Shown: in pieces, positions 1 through 11,815 of the stretch
Layout: each line of letters opens with the position of its first letter
Position numbering within the stretch: the first letter of the stretch is position 1
Source of the DNA: Symsagittifera roscoffensis
Taxonomy: Eukaryota; Xenacoelomorpha; Acoela; Convolutidae
DNA: 64,000 bases
Direction: 5' to 3'
NCBI RefSeq assembly: GCF_963678635.1
Contig: NC_087067.1
Span: forward strand, 19,667,018 to 19,731,017
Program-made: the position numbers and the translations under genes
The notes under the pieces: generated by a model
Database searches by the model: none
What the model saw: only the letters and a program-made list of their open reading frames with translations
Told to the model about the DNA's origin: nothing

Positions 1-105
1 CACATCTCAAGGGGCATATTTTACATCATAAGGTTAATTTAAAATCTTTTTTTCTCTGATTGTCTCTCCAATTTTGGTTTGACAACTATCATTTACACAA
101 AAGCT

Positions 106-690
106 TAGGGCCCGGCAGTTCTCCAAATTTCTCCGTCGGTCGGTTTCGGTTCGGCTTTTCACTAATATCTCAGTTTTCGGTTCGGTTTCGGTTTTTTTCT
201 AAAGAAAACAGTTAGTCTGAAACGGTTTATTCAGCGCTCATTTTACAAACAAAAATTGTTTTTCAGTTTAATGAGTTTTTCTGCATTTTCACTCAGTGGT
301 GATGATCGTTTCTTTGAGATGACATTTGAAGACGTCGACCCCAGCCGCTCACTGTTGGTGTTGGATGCCGTAATACATAGGAACCTCCGGGATACCTGTT
401 GCCTTTGCCCCTTCTTCAGTCTTTGAGAAAAACTCCCACACTGCCGAGGACGCCATAGCGGGAAACACGAAGCACAGTGTTCTGAAAGCACATACACTAT
501 ATAATGCTATTCTGAGAAATGCAAATAATGCATTTGAATCAAATAAGAGAGAATAACAGTGAATGGAGCAGCTCAATTAGCTATGTAAATAAACCGAAAC
601 CGGCTCGGTTTTTATTTTCAGTCGGTTCGGTTTCGGTTTTACAAGAGTCGGTTTGGTTTTGAGTTCGGTTTGGTTAACCGCCGGGCCCTA
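106..690. mobile_element. hAT-like MITE with 11-bp TIRs
   Basis: The termini TAGGGCCCGGC (106-116) and GCCGGGCCCTA (680-690) are perfect inverted repeats. The flanks caaaagct (98-105) and agaaagct (691-698) match at 6 of 8 positions, as an aged 8-bp hAT target duplication would. Subterminal stretches at both ends are packed with CGGTT/CGGTTTCGG repeats (about 133-199 and 590-675), the kind of array that hAT transposases bind. The interior shows no transposase, so it is non-autonomous. Assignment to hAT rests on TIR style and TSD length and is inference. Confidence 0.72.
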
Positions 691-784
691 AGAAAGCTCC
701 TTGTTAACATTGATCCAGTACAACAAAACTTGAACGTTTTTGAATGTTTTTTTTTAAACTTACTTAGAACAATTTAAATAGAAT

Positions 785-1270
785 TAAAAAGACTGGTTGT
801 ATTAAGGCGAAGGCTTGAATGTTCCGACTGTATTTTAAAGTCTATTAGGTAGTGTTCGCTTTCATAAAATGGGTGACTTAAAAAAAGTTCAAAAATTTTT
901 TTGAATATTAAAAAATTATTACGCTCACGCTAGTGAAAGTACAAAATGATAGATTACAGCGAAGTATTATATAGACCAAATAGGTCACCTCAAACCCAAT
1001 TTGGAATGATTTCTCATTTCTCAGACAGAATAAGTCTGTCTTTTTAAATATGGGCTCAGAGCAATAACAATTTTTAAATGATAAGGAAACTTAGTCGAAA
1101 ATTACATATTGAAAGTCGAATTTTTTGTCTGGAGAAAAAACCACCCCGCGCACAAATATTTCGTCACTTTTTTCGAAAATCTGAAAAAAAACTTCCCGAG
1201 CACAAATATTTCGTAATTTTCTCGAAAATTGTCGCAAAAGGAGCTATAACTCTAAGATTACAATAACCCA
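785..1270 (+). repeat. Diverged copy of a dispersed repeat (family A)
   Basis: Blocks here (ending-TIR-like segment near 790-830, a stretch about an Asn/Phe-type 'caatttggaatgatt' near 1000, and 'gcacaaatatttcgt' near 1150 and 1200) recur in the same order in the long-TIR element at 13248-14605 and again near 63360-63690. No coding potential is convincing. It is an old, partial copy. Confidence 0.5.
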
Positions 1271-1796
1271 ATTTGTTATCAATTTGATCTATCCAAAAAC
1301 ATCCAAGTCAAAAAGACCAGTCAAAAAACCCCAATTATCAATCTTTAGACGTAAAAAATAACCTTTAGCAGATGAATTTTGAAATATTGAAACATATTGA
1401 GAGTTTTTGTTTTGACCTCTGAAAATGGGAGACAATGTGTTTTTTTGAATGTGTTTTTTTAATGTGTTTTTTTTGTAAACAAGGGAAACCACCAGAAATA
1501 CATTATTAAAAAATGGATTACAATCCTAGTATTTACTAATATAAAATAATCCAATAAAAATCTATCATATTATTTTTTAAAAAATCATTATAATCCATTA
1601 TAACAGAATATAATTGATTATAATGTATTTTTTGCTAGGAAATTCTGAATGTTGAAAAAAATTTTCTAGGTTATCTCATTTCCTGTTTCTCGCAGTTGCT
1701 ACGTATTACCTTTCATGAATCATTACTTTTTTCATAAGATTTTTTTAATTTAATTTTTCTCCACTTTTTCTATACTACGTAAGCTCCATTGCCTCT

Positions 1797-2275
1797 TTTA
1801 CAACCCCACTCACCAGTTCCAACCCCCCTCCCCCACAGTTTACCCTTCGTCAGTTTCCCCGCTCCCCCACCCCACCCAGTACACCCCTCCTCAGTTTACA
1901 TCCCCCTTATCCTAGTTTAACCCCCCCCCCCACCGTTTACTGAACGTGGCCGGTTTTTAAAAAAAATGGGTGAAGGGGGAAGGGTGGAACAAAAAACTTG
2001 GATGAGGGGGTGAAAAGGGAAAATGGGGGTAAAAAGGTATTTTTAACACTGACTAACCCCCTTCCCCCCATTTAATGGTAAACAAACTGTGGTGGGTAAA
2101 CTGTAACTTGGTGGGGTTGCGTTTGGGAGTAAACTTTAGTAAACATGGGGTTGGGCGTAGGGATAAACTTAGAAGAGTGAGGGGTGAGGGGAGGGGGTTT
2201 GGGTTTATGCGGATGGGGATAAAAAGAGGGGGTTAATTTGAGTAGGTTTAGATTGCGAGTAGGCTGTGAGTAACG
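1797..2275. repeat. C-rich then G-rich inverted minisatellite
   Basis: The + strand is strongly C-rich at about 1797-1950 (with a 12-C run near 1921) and flips to G-rich at about 1965-2275. Both halves reuse a degenerate unit of roughly 20 bp around CAGTTTACCCC or its complement GGGGTAAACTG. The two halves are thus imperfect inverted repeats. The G-rich half has many runs of three or more G and could form G-quadruplexes. No gene is seen; the minus-strand frame through it is only a product of the repeat. Confidence 0.65.
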
Positions 2276-2284
2276 CAAAAAAGT

Positions 2285-2565
2285 TTCAAGTTTTCCGTTA
2301 TACTCAATTGTAATGGATTTTTAAAAGATTTTGAATGGATTTTAATTGCATAATCCGTTATAATCAATTATAATGGCTTTTAATTGGATTATATGCCATT
2401 ATAATGGATTTTGATGGATTGTGTATTCACAAAAATAATCGATTATAATGACAAATTAATCGATTTCGTGGTCTAATTTTGCAACAATAATGGATTATCG
2501 TGACAACATTTTAGCCAACACTTTTGCATTATAATCGATTATTATCCATGGAACTCCGGTGCGGG
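2285..2565. repeat. Degenerate TAATGGATTATAAT-type array
   Basis: Short self-similar words such as attataatcgattata and taatggatttt recur many times in both orientations. The same words occur at 1500-1640, 10430-10930 and 12220-12300, so it is a dispersed satellite-like or foldback sequence. The 1500-1640 and 2285-2565 blocks flank the C/G minisatellite and may be the two ends of one element. Confidence 0.45.
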
Positions 2566-3059
2566 CCCCTTATAATTTGGGTCCTTGGTTGATGCTGCAG
2601 GGCTAATCAGTGCTTTTACAGTATTATAATGGCAATGTTTGTATTTACAAAATCGCTCAGTACTTAAAGGATAGACAGTTTAAAAATTGCAAATGTTAGT
2701 CTAATATGCAGCGATTATTGCAAGCAAACCGAGTAATTTGTCATCAAAAATTGTAATAGTTCTAGTAAAGCTACAGAAGAATTACGGCACAAACTTCATT
2801 GCATACTGCGCATTTTGAGCACTCTTAAAATCAGAGAAACAAACCGCGACACTGTTTCAGTGATGAATCACGCCTCAGTACTCAGTACTCACTTGATTAA
2901 AAATTTTTAATATCCTTAAAAGATTTATCAATTTTTTTGCAAAGTTTTTGATTGATGTTAGCAATCGATTTCAATTTTTTGTTGCTGTTTCTGCGATTCG
3001 CAGAGATTTATGAAAGGCTATCCAGCCTGTCTAAGAATTGTCCGTTTATCTGATTTCCC

Positions 3060-3300
3060 CAAATTCTAGAGTTAGTTTGTTGAGCGAAGCTATATTTTGT
3101 GCCTCAAGACCGTTTTTTTTCGTCTAGAACTTTCACATGGTACCACTATTGCAGCCGTATTCGGTCAGGCTGTAGCAGAACTGAAGCTAGAGGTAAAGTG
3201 AGAGCTCTTCCTCACACACTAGCAGACGATCTCGAAGTAAACGCGCCTTACCACTATGCTAACTTCTGCTGACTTGATCTTTGATGTAGCAATCAATCGC
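3060..3300 (+). repeat. Dispersed repeat family E, copy 1
   Basis: The segment from 'ttgttgagcga' (about 3078) through 'gctgtagcagaactgaagc' to about 3260 is clearly homologous to the reverse complement of 58540-58690; a shorter stretch at 5715-5800 matches too. It could be an ancient duplicated exon, since the conserved block is GC-richer than its surroundings, but the frames disagree between copies, so it is called a repeat. The 480 bp before it (2580-3060) hold nothing recognisable. Confidence 0.5.
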
Positions 3301-3825
3301 TCGAATGAAAAATTATATCTCCTAATTTTGTAACTGCTTTATTTCGGTTTTAATAATAACTAAACTATAAGCAAAATAAACAAATTAGTTGAAGATTTTG
3401 ATACTATTTTAGATTCATCAATGACCTTGCCTTGCCAACACTAACTTTGTTATAGATGTTTCTTTTGCACCAAAGTACTCTAATTGTGAAGGCGCAGCAT
3501 TCGTCGAATTGACAAAATGATCTTCAAATTTTCCGGTAACAGTGCTCATTAATTTGCCTCTTCAAAAAATGAATGACAATCAACCATTGAGATCAATCAA
3601 TTAGTTCAAGACTGATATTTCAAATCTGAGCTTGATTGAATTATTGAGGTTTTCAATTTCTTTTTTTTCTATCTAAATTGAATTTGGAGGTTTTATTGTC
3701 AGATAGTTTCGGTTCAAAGAATTATGCTTCAACGAATTGGGTTTTTAAAAAGACACGAAACGAAGTTCTTTTTGAATTTAAATGTCCAATCAAACGTAAG
3801 AATAAAGAAAACGCATATACATTTA

Positions 3826-3975
3826 TTTTAGGATGTTAATAAAAATAAAGAGCATTTACACAGGGACAATTTTAAATCAAACCCATCCTCGCAAACATTT
3901 CAGGGATGTTAATAAAATTGAAGAGCATTTGTTACACGGGAACATTTTAAATTGAACGCCTAATTGCAAACTCAA
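3826..3975 (+). repeat. Tandem duplication of about 72 bp
   Basis: Two adjacent units begin 'ggatgttaataaaa' and share 'agagcattt' and 'cattttaaat' with moderate divergence. The surrounding 3300-4500 is AT-rich with no supported gene. Confidence 0.5.
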
Positions 3976-4501
3976 GCCTTGATTTAATTTTTTCATTGCT
4001 TTAAAATTTCAGGCCAGAAGTAGTTTCAGTTCCGACAATTTATTGAATCTGTTTTTTTTTGCTCTCACCAGTTCTTTGAGGTTTATTTAAGCCTTCTCAA
4101 ACTATTCAAATGAATTTGAGTTCATTGTTGCCATTTTAGCTCATAGTTTTGATTATTTAACAACGACTGCTTCAGATGCCGGCACAAATTTCGACTTCCT
4201 CATATTAGAAAAAAGAACCTTTATAAGCTCTGTGTTTGTTTATGCGACTGAAAACTGAAACTTCGATGCTTTAATTCATGAAGATTTTTGCTTTTCATTT
4301 CTAGTTCAAACTTGATTGCCTCAGTTTTTACGATTTAATATAATATATGGATGAGCTGAAAGTTACATATTTTATATTCATTGATTGCAGATACTGATTC
4401 AACTATGGCAGGTAAAGTCAAAATGAAGCCCTATGCTTACAAACCTGCAGTGTTAGCAAATCGAAACAAGGATAGCCCCTTGCTTCGCACGTAGCGCAGA
4501 A

Positions 4502-4883
4502 TGTTCCGACCGACCATTTTCTTTAAAAAAAAAACATAATAACTTTTTCTCTTTTTTTCCAATTGGTGTTGTTTCTTTTTTTTGTGGCAAAATAAAATAA
4601 TCTGACTAAAGGCTAAAAATTAAGCATATTCAACAGTCACAGTAAAATTTGCGAATTGTGCAAATAGTTTCATGTTGGAAAATGATTAAGAAAAAACAAA
4701 AAAATGAAAAATTTTGAACAGTTTTAAATACTGGGTCATTTATTTGAAAATGTTCAACTTTCGTTCAAATCAGGGCTGAGGGGGTTTTTTATATGACATA
4801 TCATTCCAATCTTTCTGATGATTATTTGTGGTACTTGATTCTGAATGAAAAAAAAAGAATAATTTTCAAAGGTCGTCGGAACA
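4502..4883 (-). mobile_element. MITE family M (TGTTCCGACC termini), copy 1
   Basis: It starts with TGTTCCGACC and ends with a near inverted copy (ggtcgtcggaaca). The interior matches the elements at 43976-44507, 51456-51984 and, reversed, 57372-57910, including the words 'tgtggtac.tgatt' and 'acatatca'. It lies inside family E sequence (an 'aaggatagcc' block just before it is also shared with the 57911 flank), so the MITE was probably already in family E when that was copied. Confidence 0.55.
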
Positions 4884-5018
4884 ACTTTTAGTCTTTTCAT
4901 AAGAAACTAACGCTGAATGATAATTTTCCTGGCTGGTAAAGATAAACAATTAACGCTGACTGTTAATTTCGGCTTGTTGACACTTCGGTTTAGTTGTCAT
5001 TGTGCCAGGTAACATAAC

Positions 5019-5218
5019 NNNNNNNNNNNNNNNNNNNNNNNNNNNNNNNNNNNNNNNNNNNNNNNNNNNNNNNNNNNNNNNNNNNNNNNNNNNNNNNNNN
5101 NNNNNNNNNNNNNNNNNNNNNNNNNNNNNNNNNNNNNNNNNNNNNNNNNNNNNNNNNNNNNNNNNNNNNNNNNNNNNNNNNNNNNNNNNNNNNNNNNNNN
5201 NNNNNNNNNNNNNNNNNN
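5019..5218. other. Assembly gap of 200 N
   Basis: Exactly 200 ambiguous bases, a conventional scaffolding filler length. The true size is unknown and an upstream exon of the GPCR gene could be hidden here. Confidence 0.98.
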
Positions 5219-5329
5219 TTTAGCTTGTGATGAAGGTATATAATTTTAATCAATTTTTGAATTTGATTGTTCAGAAGTTGCATTCCTAACTCTTTTTTTT
5301 GAATGCTTGTGTCGTGACATTCCGGACAT

Positions 5330-6560
5330 TATTTTTAAATACTTCTCAGAAGTTTTTTAACGCTATTTTTTGTAAGAATTATTTGAAAATTGACAAAGAA
5401 AAAAAGCTTAGAAGAAACGCAGCAAACTTTACTTATTTATCTTTTTTTCTCTAGATGGGTTCATGTTGTCAAAAAAAGCGCCAATCATAAATTGTCCTAG
5501 AAATTCTATTTTTTTTCTTTAAAAATCGAAAGTTGAGATTTTTTCAAGAAAGTCAGTGTTTTCTTATGTTTATTTGCGTTCATTACTTTTTTCCAATCTT
5601 AGATTGGCTATGTTTTGTGTTTGATCTTCAAGATGATAAATCGAAAGCAAGGGCTTCTGTAATTTTTTCAATGCATTTTTGTGGCTTTTTTCCTCGTATA
5701 CAAAGTCATCATGCTGGGTAGGCCTGAAGCTAGACGTCAAGTTACAGCTTGTCCTCGCGCACTATCATTGACATGGCAGAAGCTCGAAGACACGATCTGA
5801 TGATCTCTAATCGAACGCCTGACCTCCTTTTATGTATCTCAAAAGTTTGCCTCTAATTCTCGGAAATATCTTGTTTACGACTTCCTCACTGTAGTTCTGT
5901 TCAGATAATTGATGCATCTAGGCATTAAAGTTACAAAGGGCCTTGGCTTATTGCCAAATATTTAAAAGATTGCATATCACTGCTGAATAAAGCAAATTAT
6001 TTTCTCGTGTTTTTGTGCCCTTAAACCGTTGCTGTCTTTTGTATTTAGCTGACTATTATCAACTAAAACTTATTGCTTACTTAAAAGCGCTTCAAAACAA
6101 TGCTAATTATTATTGTTTGCCAAACCGGAAAATGTATTTTCCTAATGAATGACCTACCAAACATTATTTATGTTTAATTCTCAGAAATTTTGAACGCATT
6201 TTTTTCGTAAGAGTTACTTGAAAATTGACAAAGAAAAAAACAAGGTTTAGCAGAGCGCTTCAAAATCAAAAAATTTGTTTAGAAAGCTGCTGTTTTTATG
6301 GTCAACTGAACGCTCATCAAGTGATTAGAAAAAAGAGAGCTTCAAAGTAATGCAAATATTTAGAGTTTACTAAAGAAAAATTAGAGTTTCAGAAAATCTT
6401 CATAATGAGTGATATACAAAGCATTATCTATATTTAATTCCAGAAATTTTTTAAAATCTTAACGTTTTTTTTTTTGTTTGAACTAATTGAAAAATGAGAC
6501 AGAGAAAAAACAAGGAGTAGAAGAGCGCTTCAAAATCAGAAGCCTGCTCAAAAAATTAAA
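5330..6560 (+). repeat. Degenerate tandem repeats, about 250-bp unit
   Basis: Blocks containing 'ttgaaaattgacaaagaaaaa' occur at about 5385 and 6218, and a diverged version at 6485-6505; 'gagcgcttcaaaatca' occurs at 6254 and 6522. The segments 6065-6300 and 6300-6545 read as two diverged copies of one unit. A fragment of family E sits at 5715-5800. No coding exon is supported. Confidence 0.45.
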
Positions 6561-6989
6561 ACTTTCACACTTCAACCTAAGAAAAAAATCTTACACTTCA
6601 CTATTCAATGTGGACTACAAGAGCGTATAAAATACTCGTATCTAATTGACTGAGAAACTAAACCTCTAAAAGATTATTTTTTTCCTCCAAAATTTTTCTC
6701 CTTGCTTGTATATTGAGTCAAAATCTGAAATTTTCTACTTCACTTTCAGGCCGTTTTAGAAAAACTTTATGTTAAAAATACATAATTTAAAAAATGTGTT
6801 TTCCATTTTTTGACATTTAATTTTCTAAGTAAATTACGAAGGGATGCGTTTAGCGTCTCGATTCCTAACATCAGACCAAATGACTTGCCTACTTCAAATT
6901 CAAACGATTGAACCCGCCAATGACGCGTATTATATAAGATTGCAACGAATCAAGCCTTAATTATCCCAAAATAGCCATATAGGCAATTT

Positions 6990-7870
6990 TCATAACTCAA
7001 CCAAAACTGATAACACATGAATTTTTTTGTGAGTTGATGAACATAGTAAAACTCTTATCGCGATGGTTTTGTATTTAAAAAAGTCAGAAGTCTAAAAATA
7101 TGTTCGCGCTCAATTTTTCATTTTTTTTCAATTAAGTTTCAATTTCTTTTTAGTTTTCATTCATTTCCTTTTTAAAAGAAAAGCAAAATCCATTATTATA
7201 AAGTGTAAAGGACACGGAAAATGGGGTAACTCAAATTGAGGTAATTTATCAAAGTGTAAATCATAATTTGGTTTTGAAATTCAAAAACTTTCTAGGCCAT
7301 TTGATTTTTTATTCAAAAAATGAAGGCTTTTCCAAAAAAAACCAAATTAGCTTTTTGTTTGGTTTCTTTGCGTTCATTGATTAATTTTCAATTTTCTTTT
7401 GCAATTTCCAAATTTTCTTTAGCTTTGAGTTCCAATTAACAATAGCTTTTGGTTGGTATAACACACCCAGCTTGACAATTTCCAAGCCCTTATAACCTAA
7501 AACCGATAACATGTTAGTTTTTTTGTGAGTTGATGAACATAGTAAATTTTTTTAAAGATCGCAATGATTTTTTATTCAGAAAACCGTCCAAAGACTAAAA
7601 ATTTGTTCGATTTCTTTTTAGTTTTTATTCATTTCTTTTTCTAAAAGGAAAGCAAAATCCAATATCGAAGAGCAAAATTGTAAGAGGTCACGAAAAGCGG
7701 GAACTAATTCAAGTTTATCAAAGAAATGTATACCACTTACTGGTTTTAGGTCTATATGATTTGTTGGCGTTTGAAAATTGAAAATTTTTCATTAGAAAAA
7801 TTACTTTTTCTTTTGATTTTTTTGCGTTCATTGACTATTTTCCAATTTTTTTGCAATGTTCTACCTTTGA
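6990..7870 (+). repeat. Tandem duplication of about 490 bp
   Basis: Two units (about 6990-7440 and 7480-7870) share in order 'ttgtgagttgatgaacatag', 'agcaaaatcca', 'cacgaaa' and 'tttgcgttcattga'. Divergence is substantial, so the duplication is old. No gene is seen between 6560 and the exon at 8119. Confidence 0.6.
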
Positions 7871-8118
7871 GTTCCGAAGAAAAATATATTTCGCTTGATA
7901 TAAAAAAAACTCATAAAAACCACCTATGTTTTTATTCCAAAACTGACTGATAGAAAAACCACAGCAAGCAAATGATGACCAGCCGTATTCAAAAGTTGAA
8001 ACGAAAATTAGGTTTCCAGAAAAATCTTAGCTGAAGATTTTTCAATTAAAGTTTTAAATATTCTGCTAAAATTTTCTGAGGTCAAAAAATTATGTGTGAT
8101 TGTTTTTTAAAAATCCAG

Positions 8119-8242
8119 TACTCTTCTTATGTCATATTTGGCAATGTGGGACGCTGTTTCTCTGTTTCAAGATGGCATAGTTGACATGGGACTCAAGACA
8201 GTAAACATATACTTTGCCAACTACTTCACACTGGGGTGCAAG
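8119..8242 (+). CDS. GPCR gene, exon with TM2 and start of TM3
   Basis: The exon follows an acceptor (ccag, 8115-8118) and ends before a GTTTGT donor. The first base completes a codon from an upstream exon; the remaining 41 codons encode an amphipathic TM2-like helix containing SYLAMWDAVSLF, a short extracellular loop, and a Cys three residues from the exon end at the position of the conserved TM3 cysteine. The end phase is 0, matching the next exon. TM1 and the amino terminus are not found in this window and may lie upstream or in the gap at 5019. Confidence 0.7.
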
Positions 8243-8743
8243 GTTTGTTTAATAAGTTTTCTTCTATATATGTATTTTTCTTTTGCGCGCCTAAGTTTGC
8301 TACCTTTTTAATCTCAGACTCCTTAAGTTTTTTTTGTGCGGCAAGTTATTTAGTAAGCAACCGTCTGGAAAACACAAAGTACGAATTGCTCTTTTGGAAA
8401 CTCAAAAACAAAAAAAATACATGAGAGAGAAACTTTTATCTGGGCAGTTATTTCGAAACATTTCTATTAGTTTCTGTCTTTAATTGTGTTTAATTTTTCT
8501 TTTTTTATGCTGATTAAAGTGTTAAATAATAATTATCCCATAGGAAACAACCAACATAGGAATTCCTCCGCTTTAGACAGTAAGCCACTGTTGTACCGCT
8601 GGTTAAGACCTATAGCCATATGTTTTATTTTCTGGCCTTGCAAAACATTAAAATCAAGAAATCTTTAATCAGATGCTATTATATATTCTATGAAATTGAA
8701 ATCTACTTAATTTTTCAATTATACAAAATCTTTTCTTTTCAAG

Positions 8744-9004
8744 ATTTACTACTACCATTCGTGGGCGAGCACTATCAATGCCGCCTGGCACATCTCCGCC
8801 CTGGCTACCGACCGTGCTCTCTCCCTCGTCTATCCTATCTGGCACCGTGGACTGGACAAACACAAGACTGCCCGACGTATCTCCTGGTCTCTCTCGCTAT
8901 TCGCCTATGTTCTAGTGTTGCCCAACTTCTACTTCTTCGAAATTGACGCGAATGGAACTTGCTCCATGGCAACGGATAAAAAACCATTTCTTCAGGCGGG
9001 TCAT
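8744..9004 (+). CDS. GPCR gene, exon with TM3, DRY-region, TM4 and loop 2
   Basis: This is the exon that identifies the gene as a class A (rhodopsin-like) G protein-coupled receptor. It encodes 87 residues. Residues 12-30 form TM3 ending in ALATDRALSLVYPIW, where DRA replaces the DRY motif and YP..H fits intracellular loop 2. TM4 follows (about residues 45-64), then extracellular loop 2 with NGTC: a potential glycosylation site and the cysteine expected to bridge to the TM3 cysteine of the previous exon. The acceptor is TTTTCAAG. The donor I favour is CAT|GTTTAA, which keeps phase 0; a GC donor at CAG|GCGGGT is an alternative. Base composition is GC-rich compared with the flanks. The ligand cannot be deduced; small-peptide (FMRFamide-like) receptors are the nearest style. 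Confidence 0.82.
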
Positions 9005-9235
9005 GTTTAATAAACACCCTCATAAACAAGCAGATTCAAAAAAGTATCGTACTTTTTTTGTCGAAATTTTTAGTTGACTACTATCTCTTTATCTCTTAAA
9101 AGAGCTAATCTGATTTGAAAGCTAAAAAATCGTGCTTTTTGTTGACTTTTTCTAAGTTGACTAATACCTCTTTACCTTTTAAAAGATTTAATCTATAATT
9201 TTTAATTTATTTGAACAAAAAAAAATTCGGTTGAT

Positions 9236-10035
9236 TTCAGGAGCAGATCTAAGATATTTTTGAGAGTGGTGGGGTTTTCAAAGAATTTTTGAACATTTTG
9301 TTGACATTTTTAAGATCAACCCATTGGTTTTCCGAGCTCTTCCAGAATATAATTAAAAAAAACCCTATTATGAAAAAATCTGCGCCAGGTCAAAAATGCC
9401 GTGCTTGGGCGTTTATGGTTTTTTTGACCAAAAACGCTCCCATTCAAAATTAATATATATTTGGGTCGTCGCCAAAAATGGATATCAGTAAATGAAGCCA
9501 AAGGTAGGACCTTTTCTTCAGCGAAGGAGTCGAGTCCCTGAAAGAAATGATTGCGTCCCCCCACCCCTTGAGTCCGCAAGTTGATGTAAAACAGTTTAAT
9601 GCTTCAAACATATTATTGTTATTTTTTCTATGACCATAAGTACTCAAAATTGAAGGAAGCGGATTGAAAGGTAGGGAAACTGTAATCAAAGTGTCATTGA
9701 AGCGGCAATTTTTGGGTAGGTTGAGCCTATCAATTAAAATGTTCTTCATAAAATTTCCGAAAACTAGTTGAATTTTTAAAATCCATTTTGAGGAGCGCGG
9801 ACCTAAAAATTTTTCGAGGAGGTGATTTTTTTAGCTTGACCAGTTTGATTTTCCGAGCTCTTCCAGATCACTAAAAAGACCCTATTTTGACTGAACTTTA
9901 AAACAGCCCAAAAAGACGTTTTGGCACTTTTGGAAGGTTTTGAAAGGCCAGCAAAAATGAGAGTTCTGAAGCAGCACAAAAAATGCCCCCTTGTGTGGTC
10001 AGCGGGTCGAAATCGTTCCCAAAAACACCTCACCC
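9236..10035. repeat. Intronic repeat pair (family C)
   Basis: Two diverged copies (about 9236-9470 and 9785-10030) share 'ttttccgagctcttccaga', an 'accctatt.tga' block and 'aaa.gccgtgcttggg/ttttggcactt' type segments. A third relative is at 37130-37330, also in this gene's introns. No coding potential is supported; this is the intron between exons 8744-9004 and 10109-10381. Confidence 0.5.
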
Positions 10036-10108
10036 ACTAAATCCGCTCTGTTCATTTTATAAATGCTTAGTCATATTAAACAACGCTATATTGAATTTGA
10101 CCTGACAG

Positions 10109-10381
10109 GCGGCTTATCTTGGAACTATCACCTATTTTTTCTTTGTACTTATTCCATTTGCATCCATTCTCTGCTCCAATATTATATTCCTCCGAAGACT
10201 TCGAGTGTTTCGGGCGAAGAAACGAAAACAAAGCACTAATGGAACATCGACAACAAATTGTGCTTCGGATTCCAATCGAGTTAAATTGACCAAAATCCGA
10301 AAGCGTTCAGCTCTGGATAGTACAAATGACAAAACGAAGCAAACAGCGAGTGTTAGCAATATCGATGAATCCACATCACAG
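10109..10381 (+). CDS. GPCR gene, exon with TM5 and intracellular loop 3
   Basis: The exon begins after CTGACAG and ends at CAG|GTTCGT, both in phase 0, for 91 codons. Residues 5-27 are TM5 (ITYFFFVLIPFASILCSN, with the usual proline), followed by a long basic, Ser/Thr/Asn-rich intracellular loop 3 containing RRLRVFRAKKRK. Length and composition fit a peptide-type receptor with an extended third loop. The next exon lies 27.2 kb away because of element insertions in the intron. Confidence 0.78.
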
Positions 10382-10429
10382 GTTCGTATTTTCTCAATTT
10401 TTTGAAAAATTTTCCTGCGTGGTCTTATG

Positions 10430-10930
10430 GGTAAAATCGGTTATAATAGTTTATCGTTTTCAAAAATTTTGTCGAGCTAAATGATTGAAGTGACCAATAA
10501 GGACACTGTAATCGATAACATTGTTCAATCTAATCAATCGAACGAAAATCCATTAAAAATATTTATAATCGATTTGTAATTCACTTTTCCTTTTTATTGG
10601 TTTGATATTCGATACAAATCATTTTCTGATTAAGTTTTTTTGCAATTTGATATTTACCCGCAGAAATTTCTTCGATTGTTATCTACTATCAGACGATTAT
10701 ATGCTCATAGTGAAATGATTTTCGATTATATAGGATTTTTATTGTCTGTTTCTATAAACTTTAAAAACAATCAAATATATTTGATCTAAAATGGATCTTT
10801 TTTTTCTAAATCAAAAAACCCGTTATTATTGATTATAATCGATTGCACTCAACTTATTTTCAATTTTCATATTAAAAGAAACATAATGCATATAACCAAT
10901 TATAATGGATTTTATCAATTTTTTTTTCTG
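10430..10930. repeat. TAATGGATTATAAT-type degenerate repeat in intron
   Basis: Recurrent words 'cgattataatcgatt', 'ataatggatt' and relatives in both orientations, as at 2285-2565. Nothing else is seen in this 500-bp stretch. Confidence 0.4.
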
Positions 10931-10980
10931 TTTATTTGTCCTATTTTCAATTTTTCTTAATCATTTCATACTTAAATAGT

Positions 10981-11815
10981 TACCCGGTTGACCAAAAATG
11001 CTAGTCATACAAGTTTCATAACAGAAAAAAATGCTAATCATACCTTTTTCATGCAATTCCATAAGTACAGAAATTTGTATAAAAGGTCTATGATTAGTGA
11101 TTTTTCTTTTATGGATATTGTATGACAAGAATTTTTCCATAAACGAAAAATCTTGATGTTGTACATTTTAATTTCTCAAAATTATTTGGCTGTGTTCGTA
11201 ACCCAACGCAAAAGACAAAAACTTTGGTTAATCAAACGTAGAGTAACTTACGGTTTGACCGTCTCGCATTAAAAATGCATAGGAAACGGCCTGAAATGTT
11301 TTAATTCAAATCATATAACAAAATTATCAAACTTTTATTTTTTGGCTAAAATTTTCCACGGTGATTATTTTTAAAGTTTGAGTTTTTAATTTATCAAACA
11401 TTAATCAAAGCATAGATAAGCATGCCATACAAAAGAAAGAGGAGTTTTTAGCGTTTTTGTAAAAAGTTTTTGAGCGAAAAGGATAAAAAAAATCCAAATG
11501 AGTGTATCCGGGACTACGTTATACAGGCAAAAAAAATTGAATTTTGTATGCTAATTTTTTTTTGAAAAACGCTCGTTTGAGTACAAAATTCAATTTTCCA
11601 TTGAAAAAGAAACGAAAAAAATTGTTTCGGGCAAATTTCAAAATTACTTGGAAAAAACTTTTATTGTCGCCATCATAAAATTTCTTTTTTTTTGGAAATT
11701 CGATGACATCATTTTAGCAAATCGTATGAAGCCTGCATGACTAGTATTTTTTCAAAGAGTTAGCGTATGCAATTGTATGCTAAGCACTTTTGGTCTATGG
11801 AGGTCAACCTGGGTA
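10981..11815. mobile_element. Foldback element family B, copy 1
   Basis: Ends are near inverted repeats (tacccggttgacc at 10981-10993; ggtcaacctgggta at 11802-11815). The interior carries several copies of an AATGCTNATCATAC...TTTCAT motif in both orientations, most near the ends. The same architecture with sharper termini is at 15706-16848. No transposase is present. Confidence 0.6.

Noticed and set aside
5002-5283. Open frames across the N block
   Set aside because: They consist of unknown bases only.
6000-7900. Tandem repeats as a CRISPR array
   Set aside because: Units are long (250-490 bp), diverged and AT-rich, without uniform spacers, in a eukaryotic genome.
8620-8946. A 108-codon frame overlapping the TM3-TM4 exon
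   Set aside because: It is an out-of-frame shadow of the GPCR exon, whose other frame has clear receptor motifs and splice sites.
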